From Acrasis kona (lineage: Eukaryota > Heterolobosea > Eutetramitea > Acrasida > Acrasidae), in assembly GCA_026419775.2 (NCBI GenBank), contig JAOPGA020000562.1, forward strand, positions 1-51,893: a stretch of DNA of 51,893 nucleotides, written 5' to 3'. The notes below the pieces were generated by a model. That model was not told where the DNA came from and ran no database searches. It saw only the letters and a list, made by a program, of their open reading frames with translations. A program made the position numbers and the translations under genes. Within the stretch, counting starts at the first letter, position 1. The number at the start of each line of letters is the position of its first letter. This document shows positions 45,056 to 51,893 of this stretch, in pieces.

Positions 45056-46078
45056 TCACTCAAACACTTGCTTAATCTTTGGAACGAAATATGAATAAAA
45101 ATTGTCTTTGGAGCTTTTTGGAAGTCTTGGGGGACTGCGATCTTGAAGTGGGTGTGAACTTCTTCGATGGACCCACGATGGTTTAAATGTGTATATTATG
45201 TGACACGAATCATCACCTACAATGTTCCATGCTTCTGTTACCCTTATAAGCATATATTTGTTAACTGCGTAGTTATTATTGGAGAAATAATTCATGTACG
45301 GTAGAAATGATAACTGGTAGTTGTTGACTTTTTGATTGCGGTTCTCCTCTTCACCCAATTCTATTCCAAAACCCACCTGAATCAAATCTCCATTCACAAT
45401 TTTTATTGAAACCTCTTGTTCAGGCCAGTCGTTTATAAGGAACTGATGGAGTTCCTTGACAATTTCTTTCAATTGAGCCCTATTCGGCTTTAAAATATTG
45501 CACCCCGCTATAATAGAGCTGGATGGAGTTCCTGGTGGAACAAATGGAGCTACTTCAATGTTTCTTCTCGCGTGCTTCTTTGTGGGCGAGCCATTTTCTT
45601 GATACGGATAAAAGGATTCTGCGCTGACATGAGCTGGTGTTACATTTCTCGTTCGAAAAGGTTCTGTATCTAATTTGGTCCACAAATCATGAAGCCTCTT
45701 GGCGTCATCCGCAGGAGTTCTCTCCGGTATATATTCAAATTCCGAAAAGCAACCCTTTTTCTTTGTGGGTGATACCTTGTTCGATTTCAAAAATGGATAT
45801 AGTGATGTCGGCGAATTTGAAGGTTTCAATGTTTGTAGTTGTGGAGTGATCTTGGAGGGTATTTGAGAGAGAGTGGTGTAATTATTAGCTTGAAATGCTT
45901 GTTTAATCCTCTCCTCACTGCTAGTTATAGATTGTGGAGATTTCTGTCTGGTTGGAGATGGATAAAGGTTGGTGCCACCACGTGTAGGACTCTTCCGTTT
46001 CGTTCTATTGGGTGATGTGCTCTTGAATGAACACCTGCCTACATTTTCATCATCAGCTTGACGCAGTGAATGAATCAT
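45056..46078 (-). CDS. Unrecognised 340-residue protein
   Basis: Single open frame. The first 110 residues are basic and rich in Ser, Pro and Thr with repeated SPT motifs (SPNRTKRKSPTRGG, SPTRQKSP, SPTKK), possible proline-directed kinase sites. A middle segment (FEYIPERTPADDAKRLHDLW) and APFVPPGTPSSSIIAG look like short linear motifs. The C-terminal 130 residues have ordinary composition with strand and helix alternation (VSIKIVNGDLIQVGFGIELG; YMLIRVTEAWNIVGD) and may form a small folded domain. No signal peptide or membrane segment. It lies between MORN5 and the Hsp70-lid repeat gene, all on the minus strand. Could be cytoskeletal or flagellar from its basic SPT-rich tail, but this is only a guess. 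Confidence 0.6.
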   Translation of the reverse strand: MIHSLRQADDENVGRCSFKSTSPNRTKRKSPTRGGTNLYPSPTRQKSPQSITSSEERIKQAFQANNYTTLSQIPSKITPQLQTLKPSNSPTSLYPFLKSNKVSPTKKKGCFSEFEYIPERTPADDAKRLHDLWTKLDTEPFRTRNVTPAHVSAESFYPYQENGSPTKKHARRNIEVAPFVPPGTPSSSIIAGCNILKPNRAQLKEIVKELHQFLINDWPEQEVSIKIVNGDLIQVGFGIELGEEENRNQKVNNYQLSFLPYMNYFSNNNYAVNKYMLIRVTEAWNIVGDDSCHIIYTFKPSWVHRRSSHPLQDRSPPRLPKSSKDNFYSYFVPKIKQVFE

Positions 46079-46161
46079 GACCAGTGTTTACACAAGTATT
46101 GTAAAAGTCCACTTTACAGTTCCAAAAATAATATACAAAGCGACATTTTCATCAATTTCAT

Positions 46162-49100
46162 TTATTTTTGATATTCATATTGGAACAACTCGAGTGCCTT
46201 CTTGGTGCTGATTTGCTTAAAGTTTGGCATCCTGTTGAATTCGCTCTTCGTCATGTTGAACAACTTGACAAACTCTGCATCGCTCAAATACTGCTCTCTC
46301 TTTTGAGTGTCGATGCCTGGTGGATACTTGGCTCCATTCTTCAACTGTGCATATGAATAAGTGGTGGCGTTGGATGATGATGACTGTTGTGGTTGATCGT
46401 CGACGACGGCACCAAACTCAGCCTTGACCCTACCAGTGGTATCAATCAAACTGCTCAACTTGGCCTGAATCAATCCACCCTTGCTACCCTTGAGCGTTTG
46501 GAACAATTTCAAATCCTCCTCTTCTTGTTTGGTAGGGATGCTGTATTTGCTCTTGGCAGCCACTTTGAATTTTTTCTCTCCAGTGGATGGCTTTGGTGCT
46601 GCAGTGGAGGTGGCGACCTTTGCACCACGCTTGGCAGCTGCTTCCTTATCTCTCCTCTCTTGTTGTTGTAGATAAGATCCATACACAATGTCGGTGCTAC
46701 GATTTCCGCTAATACCCCAACGCGTCTGTTCGTTGAATCTGAATCCAACAAATGTCTTGTAGGGAACGACGAATTTGAAATTTTTGACCTTTGCCAAATT
46801 ATCTTCCAAACTCTTCTTCAAATCTCTGATTTGATTGGCGGTGGCATTTGGATTCGATGCCAACCAATCCAACACGCTCTGTGCGTAATCGTCCACTGCT
46901 TGTTGCTCCTTGTCGGTCATGGCCTTTCTGACGGCTTGGTTGTTGTTCAACACATCCAATACCTTCTTGGCATAGTCCAACAGATTGTTCCTCTCGTCCT
47001 TGCTCTCCAACACTGCGTTCACCGTATTCTCCAGTGCCTTCTTCTTTTCCTTGATTTGATTCAGTTTGGCATCAGGTGTCCTCTTGACCCAATCGATGGT
47101 CTCGTTGGCACGATTGTCGATCAATTTCTTATCATCCGCATTCAACAGGGATGCTAGTTGTGGATCGGTGCTGACCTTTTCTCTAATGTTGCTCGCGTAA
47201 TTGATCAGATCGCTCCTCTCCTTGCTACGATCCAACGATGGCTGCACTTGTGCCTGTACTTGACTCTTTTTATCGTCGTAATCCCTCTTGTTGACATCTG
47301 GGTGCGCCTTTAACCATTGCTTGGCGCCGTCCAATGCATCGCTCAATTTCTTGCTCTCCTGTGGATCCATTTCTGCTTTGCTCAACGATTGTTTGCTGTC
47401 GGATATGTACTTGTCCAGTGCTTGTTTGCTGTCTGCCTTTTGTACCAACGGCATCACGCTCTTGTCAAAATCTTGAATGCGATTCTGCAATTGATCTGCA
47501 TCTGCTTGTTTGTGTGATGGACCGTTGATCCAATCTTGTTGTTTCTGCACTTGATCGACGATTTGGTTGAATTGCTTGGGCGTCAATTGTTTGTGGAGTG
47601 CATCGTTCTTGTCATTGACGCGATCCACCAAGTGATTCACCTTGTCGTGTAATTCTTGATCACGTTGTGCCCTGTTGATCACGTGATCCACTTGGTTCTT
47701 TAATTGCGATAATTTATCGCGAGCATCATTTGCATCGGCACCCTTGTTGAATTGTTTGGCTTGTTCCAGTGCCTTGTTCACCTTGACTTGATCCATTGGA
47801 GAAATCCTGTTGGATAGTTGCTTTAATTTGTCGGCGGTTTGATCGATGTAATCATCGAGCGCTTGATGAGCGCGTGCCTTTTCCAAAATGTTACGCGATG
47901 CTGCTTCTAATGCATCCTTCTTTTGTTTCAAATCTTTGGTGGATTTGTTCTTGTTGCGATTCAAGTAATCGACGGTCTCGTCGATCATGTCCTGCAGAAT
48001 GTTCTTGTCTTGATGAGAAATGTGCTTGGCCAATCGATCGTTGCGTAGTGCATTGCGTAATTGGTTGCATTGAGATGTTAATTGATCTCGTTGATCGGCA
48101 CGATTGGCGATGGGATCAGTTTTTGATTTGCTGTGGCGCAATTGTTTATCCAATTCTCTCGCATCTGCATTGGGATTATCGTTCAACCAGTCCTTGATGT
48201 GACGTGCATGATCTGATAATAATCTACGCTCATCGCTGGTCAAATCGCTGCCGCCGCCGCTGCCTTCTTGACCCTTTTGTTGTAGAGAATCAGCCAGTTG
48301 CAGTAAATCCTTCTTCTTGAGCGATTGATCCATGATGGGTCTCACCTTGTTCTTGAGTTGATTCAATTGTTGATCCAATTGTTGTTTGTCTGCGCGTGGA
48401 TTGGCTCGTGACCACTTGTTGCTCTCCTCGCATGCGTTCTTGATTAGCGATTGATCGGATGGCGACAAGTGATGATCGTCGTTGTTGATGGATCGATTCG
48501 CGTTATCGATATAATCATGTAATGCATTCCTGGCATCCAATCTGGATAGAATGGGATCCACCGCCTTTTGTAATTCTGCATCTTGTTGAGCAATTTGGTC
48601 CATGGGCGTTTGTTTGCCAATGTTGTTCTTGACATAGTCGCGTGCCTTTTGAATGGCCTTGTTGATGGTTTCGCGTTCTTGTGGAGTGGTCACCTTTGAC
48701 GAATCGGATAGATTTACGTCACGATCCAATCGACGCTTCAACTGATCTGCTGCATTCTCCAACTTGTTTAATTTTTGACTCCTCTCCAGAATGGGCGCGA
48801 TGCGTTTATCGAGTGCGTTCATCTCTGCAATGGTGTCCTTGGATGGCAAGTGCTTCTTCAAGAATTCTTTGGATGGCTCCAATGCTTCCTTGATTTGCTT
48901 CTTTTCAGCATCGCTCAATCGCGTATCCACCGCCATCTTGTCCATGATGTCGTTCACTTTATTCTCTAATTCTCTTCTATTCTTGGCTGCTTCGTGTGAT
49001 GGTTGTACCTTGTTCTTTAATTGATTACGTTGTTGTTCCACTTGATCAGCGGTGGCTGCCTTGTTGTTTTGTAACCAATCCTTTGATTGTTTGCATGCCT

Positions 49101-51893
49101 CTTCAACAATCTTTGATTCTTGTGGCGAATAATAATCATTCAAATCCTTGTATTGATTCGCGTCGTTCAACAATTGTTCCACCTTGTTCACCTTGTCCAT
49201 GATGGGCTTGATGGATTGTTCCAGTTCATCACGACGTTGTTTGATTTGTTGTTTGTTGGCTGATGGATTGTTGCCGAGCCAATCCTTGACCGATTGTGCT
49301 GCCTTGTTGATTCGATCGGCCTCTTGTGCAGTGATCCGATCGTTGGCCAACAATCTCGGCACCAAATCCTTGCTCAGCGCCTCTGCCGTTTGGTTCAATG
49401 CATCGCGTGCCTCTCCATCGGAAATGATGGGCAGCGTCAATGCATTCAATTGATCCAGTTCGCCGGTGATTTGTTTTGCCTTTGAATTTGGATTCTTTTG
49501 TATCCATGATAGGGTCTCATCGACGGCATCATCCACCACCTTCTTTTCCTTTTGAGTCAATCTCTCCAATAATTGTGGATCGTTGCGCAATCGACTACGC
49601 AAATCATGAGCGCGTTGATCCAATTCTTGAATGGCCTTTGCATTGTGAACAAATTCTTTTGATTTGTTTTCCAATTCATGAATCTTGTCCAACACTTGTT
49701 GACTTGCTAACTGTAATTGCTCTGGCGGCGGTACGTGCTTGTAGGTTGGTAATTTGTTCATGAAGGCTTCGCCCTGATCCACCAACGATTGCAACACCTT
49801 TTTATCTTGATCATTCATTACGTCTTGCGACGATAATTCTTTGCGAATTTGTTCAATCTTTTGCGACAATTTCCTCTTGTTCTTTGCTAATTGTAGCAAT
49901 GGTTGGGTGTTATTGTCCAATTCCTTCTTGATTTGATCGCACGTGGACAAATCAGGATGAGATTGAATCTGATCGAGAGCACGTTGAGCAGCATCTCTAA
50001 TGTGCTCGCGTTCCTCTGGCGATAATTCGAACAAATCATCATCCTGATCATCCACTCTCTTTTTAATGTGATGAGCGTATCCATCCAATTGATTCCTCTC
50101 CAATGCACGATTGATGATTTTATCGATTTGATCTTGTAATTTTCTTCTTTGTGCTTCGATTTGATCGCTGGTGGCATCTGGATGGTCCTTCAACCATTGA
50201 TTGAATTCGTCCACTGCCGCCTTGATTTGATCCTTCTCTTGTGCATTCAAGTGCTTGTAGAGCGGATCGTCTGGGTGATTGTACATTTTATTGATCAAAT
50301 CATCAACGTATTGCTTGGCGTCTTGTCTAGCGTTGGCACTGGCCAATACTTGTTGAACGGCACGATCCAATTCGCGATTCTTCTTGTCCAAATCGGTCTT
50401 GTTCTTTTTGCAATAGGCCAATACTTGTTGTGCTTCGTCATCGATAATCTTCTTTTCCTTTGCAGTGCACTTGTTGGCCAATTTACCACCATTGATGGCA
50501 TCGCGTAGCGATTGGGCCTTGTTTTGTAATTCCAAGTGTTTGGAGTGATTGTTGAGCACGCCGTTCACCTTGTCTTGATATTCCTTGTCCTTGTCTCTGA
50601 CTTGTTTGCTTGTTGCCTTGTTGCCATTTGATTTTTGGAACCAATCCAATGTTTCTTGTGCAGCGTCGTTCAAAATCTTTTTTTCTTGTGGAGTCAACGT
50701 GCTGAGCGATGGATCCTTTTGTAGACGATCGCGCAATTCTTGTGCCCTCTGGTACAAATCTCTTCTTGATTGTGCATTGGCGATCAATGGATCCACAATC
50801 GCTCTCGATGCCTTGTTCAAATCATCCGTCTCTGATTTGGTTAGATTTGGCTTGTTGATCAATTCGTCAAGAATGTGATCGGATGCATCCTTGATTTGTT
50901 TCTTTTCCATATCGGTGAGCCACTTGCCTAGTGCCTGTGGATCGCGTGCATCCAAGTGATCCCTCAATTCTCTTGCAAAGTCATCCAATTTGGATTTGGC
51001 ATCGGCTCTGTCCACAATGTCGCCCGCAGTCTTGTTGAGCGATTTCAATTTATCTTGTACTTGTTGATGCGTCGCGTTCTTGTTCTTGTTGGTCCAATCC
51101 AGCGTCTCCAGGATGGCCTCGTCCACCAATCCACGCTCATCGGGTCTCATCTTGCTGATTAATTTCTTATCGGTCATGGAGCGATCTCTTAATTTGTTGA
51201 CTCGCTGGTCCAATTCATCCTTCGCTTGTGCCAATGATGTCAGCGGCGTCACGTTCTTCAAGAATTGATCATGACGATCGTTTAATTGTTGAGTGGTTGC
51301 GTCGGGATGATCCTGCAAGAATTGAGTGACCTTATCGGCTTGATCCAACAGCGCTTGTTTCTCTTCGGGCGATAAGTGTTTGGAGAGCGCATCGTTGGGA
51401 TCGTGCACTCGTTTCCTTAATTGATTGGCTGCCTTGGTCAGTTCGTCCCTCTTCTCTGCACGATCCACCACCGGCTGCACCGTCTTTTTCAATTTGTTTA
51501 ATTGTTCCTTGAGTTGATCCTCCGTGACGAGCGGATGATCCTTCAAGTGATCCAATGCGTTCTTGGTTGCTTCGTTGATGAGATCGACATCTTGGTCGTT
51601 CAACAAATCACAAAAATCATCATCTTCGTCGTCCATGCGCTTCTTGATTTGATGAGCGTATTGCTCCAATTGATTCCTCTCGCTCGCACGCGATAGGATG
51701 GGACGAATGCGTGCATCCAATTCTCTTCTCTTTAGATCCAATTCTTCTTGTGATGCATTGGGATTCTTGGCCAACCAATCCTCAAATTCACGAATGGCAT
51801 CCAATACTTGCTTGCGCTCAGCATCATTCAAATTGGCGAATTGATCGCTGAAGGGATCGGCAATCTCCTTGTACTCATCTAGTGCCTTTTGTA
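46162..51893 (-). CDS. Giant tandem Hsp70-lid-like repeat protein with C-terminal villin headpiece, 5' end missing
   Basis: The frame is open to the right edge, so the N-terminus lies outside; at least 1,909 residues are visible. About 23 tandem units of some 70-80 residues each follow the pattern RNxLxxYAxxI, Lx2EK, a helix ending in WL, a short NPNAT-like loop, then a helix ending in VxPIL. This order, including RNQLEQYA and DWLxxNPNA, closely resembles the helical lid of Hsp70 C-termini. There is no ATPase or beta-sandwich segment between units. After the last unit come a strand-like segment (PYKTFVGFRFNEQTRWG), a basic Ala/Lys linker, and a villin headpiece: YPPGID, YLSDAEFVKLFNMTKSEF, MPNFKQ and a terminal LF. 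The headpiece binds F-actin in its family. I infer a cytoplasmic, elongated, actin-linked scaffold. The pairing of these modules is unfamiliar to me. Confidence 0.85.
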   Translation of the reverse strand, partial: QKALDEYKEIADPFSDQFANLNDAERKQVLDAIREFEDWLAKNPNASQEELDLKRRELDARIRPILSRASERNQLEQYAHQIKKRMDDEDDDFCDLLNDQDVDLINEATKNALDHLKDHPLVTEDQLKEQLNKLKKTVQPVVDRAEKRDELTKAANQLRKRVHDPNDALSKHLSPEEKQALLDQADKVTQFLQDHPDATTQQLNDRHDQFLKNVTPLTSLAQAKDELDQRVNKLRDRSMTDKKLISKMRPDERGLVDEAILETLDWTNKNKNATHQQVQDKLKSLNKTAGDIVDRADAKSKLDDFARELRDHLDARDPQALGKWLTDMEKKQIKDASDHILDELINKPNLTKSETDDLNKASRAIVDPLIANAQSRRDLYQRAQELRDRLQKDPSLSTLTPQEKKILNDAAQETLDWFQKSNGNKATSKQVRDKDKEYQDKVNGVLNNHSKHLELQNKAQSLRDAINGGKLANKCTAKEKKIIDDEAQQVLAYCKKNKTDLDKKNRELDRAVQQVLASANARQDAKQYVDDLINKMYNHPDDPLYKHLNAQEKDQIKAAVDEFNQWLKDHPDATSDQIEAQRRKLQDQIDKIINRALERNQLDGYAHHIKKRVDDQDDDLFELSPEEREHIRDAAQRALDQIQSHPDLSTCDQIKKELDNNTQPLLQLAKNKRKLSQKIEQIRKELSSQDVMNDQDKKVLQSLVDQGEAFMNKLPTYKHVPPPEQLQLASQQVLDKIHELENKSKEFVHNAKAIQELDQRAHDLRSRLRNDPQLLERLTQKEKKVVDDAVDETLSWIQKNPNSKAKQITGELDQLNALTLPIISDGEARDALNQTAEALSKDLVPRLLANDRITAQEADRINKAAQSVKDWLGNNPSANKQQIKQRRDELEQSIKPIMDKVNKVEQLLNDANQYKDLNDYYSPQESKIVEEACKQSKDWLQNNKAATADQVEQQRNQLKNKVQPSHEAAKNRRELENKVNDIMDKMAVDTRLSDAEKKQIKEALEPSKEFLKKHLPSKDTIAEMNALDKRIAPILERSQKLNKLENAADQLKRRLDRDVNLSDSSKVTTPQERETINKAIQKARDYVKNNIGKQTPMDQIAQQDAELQKAVDPILSRLDARNALHDYIDNANRSINNDDHHLSPSDQSLIKNACEESNKWSRANPRADKQQLDQQLNQLKNKVRPIMDQSLKKKDLLQLADSLQQKGQEGSGGGSDLTSDERRLLSDHARHIKDWLNDNPNADARELDKQLRHSKSKTDPIANRADQRDQLTSQCNQLRNALRNDRLAKHISHQDKNILQDMIDETVDYLNRNKNKSTKDLKQKKDALEAASRNILEKARAHQALDDYIDQTADKLKQLSNRISPMDQVKVNKALEQAKQFNKGADANDARDKLSQLKNQVDHVINRAQRDQELHDKVNHLVDRVNDKNDALHKQLTPKQFNQIVDQVQKQQDWINGPSHKQADADQLQNRIQDFDKSVMPLVQKADSKQALDKYISDSKQSLSKAEMDPQESKKLSDALDGAKQWLKAHPDVNKRDYDDKKSQVQAQVQPSLDRSKERSDLINYASNIREKVSTDPQLASLLNADDKKLIDNRANETIDWVKRTPDAKLNQIKEKKKALENTVNAVLESKDERNNLLDYAKKVLDVLNNNQAVRKAMTDKEQQAVDDYAQSVLDWLASNPNATANQIRDLKKSLEDNLAKVKNFKFVVPYKTFVGFRFNEQTRWGISGNRSTDIVYGSYLQQQERRDKEAAAKRGAKVATSTAAPKPSTGEKKFKVAAKSKYSIPTKQEEEDLKLFQTLKGSKGGLIQAKLSSLIDTTGRVKAEFGAVVDDQPQQSSSSNATTYSYAQLKNGAKYPPGIDTQKREQYLSDAEFVKLFNMTKSEFNRMPNFKQISTKKALELFQYEYQK
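46165..46365 (-). other. Villin headpiece domain region
   Basis: The last 65 or so residues of the repeat protein. The conserved core is LSDAEFVKLFNMTKSEFNRM, followed by NFKQ, TKK and a terminal ELF, matching the three-helix headpiece. The YPPG-D segment just before it fits the N-terminal subdomain. The residue usually Trp in the PxWKQ motif is Phe here. Confidence 0.85.
46785..51893 (-). repeat. Tandem Hsp70-lid-like coding repeats, about 23 units
   Basis: Roughly 5.1 kb of about 220-base coding units. DNA identity between neighbours is low, so the array is old, but protein anchor residues recur at the same spacing. Some units are shorter or have lost the NPNAT loop (for example the unit with ADANDARDKLSQ). 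A pair of adjacent units near the 5' edge reappears about seven units later with much higher similarity, which indicates block duplication. Confidence 0.85.

Noticed and set aside
46168-51696. Many 60-130 codon plus-strand frames opposite the Hsp70-lid repeats
   Set aside because: They recur at unit spacing as antisense reflections of the repeat and have no independent family signal.
46785-51893. Array considered as spectrin repeats or a generic coiled coil
   Set aside because: Unit length is about 75 rather than about 106 residues, and the anchors (RNxLxxYA, WLxxNPNA, VxPI) follow Hsp70 lids rather than heptads or the spectrin Trp pattern. A profile search would settle it.

Overview
This is a gene-dense, A+T-rich nuclear segment of a flagellated protist that uses the standard genetic code. 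Introns are few and very short (mostly 27-49 bases), many genes are intronless, and convergent genes nearly touch. An axonemal dynein heavy chain and a MORN5-like protein imply a motile flagellum. Giant low-complexity and repeat proteins beside tiny introns suggest a heterolobosean amoeboflagellate of the Naegleria type; this is inference from gene style, not from a marker gene.

Layout. Bases 1-9,500 hold housekeeping genes: the 3' part of a GPI ethanolamine-phosphate transferase (PIG-G type), a Rab11-like GTPase with five exons, an FHA/coiled-coil protein, a small unknown protein, a membrane-anchored prolyl 4-hydroxylase, MUS81 nuclease, a doubtful small gene and ribosomal protein eL39. Bases 9,850-18,631 hold a secreted ADA2-type adenosine deaminase and a 2,108-residue secreted Asn/Pro/Gly/Asp-rich protein with a folded C-terminal domain. 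A proline tRNA with an unusual 12-base insertion in its D-loop follows, then an F-box protein. Bases 20,805-34,627 are one outer-arm-type axonemal dynein heavy chain of about 4,590 residues, interrupted by a single +1 frame change at a UAA codon. Bases 34,700-46,100 carry a VWA protein, a stretch of unresolved small exons, a second F-box-like protein, a secreted CAP/PR-1 protein, a secreted type-B carboxylesterase, a class I glutamine amidotransferase, a three-finger CCCH protein of ZC3H11A type, MORN5 and one unrecognised protein.

Bases 46,162-51,893 (minus strand, running off the right edge) are the most striking locus. A giant protein is built from about 23 visible tandem units of some 70-80 residues, each resembling the C-terminal helical lid of Hsp70, and it ends in a villin headpiece. 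No Hsp70 ATPase or beta-sandwich domain is visible. It looks like an actin-linked helical scaffold made from multiplied chaperone lids.

No operons, mobile elements or CRISPR arrays were seen. Many genes have an AATAAA-like signal overlapping or within a few bases of the stop codon, so 3' UTRs must be extremely short. Exon joins were inferred by eye from GT-AG sites and family conservation; no similarity search was run.
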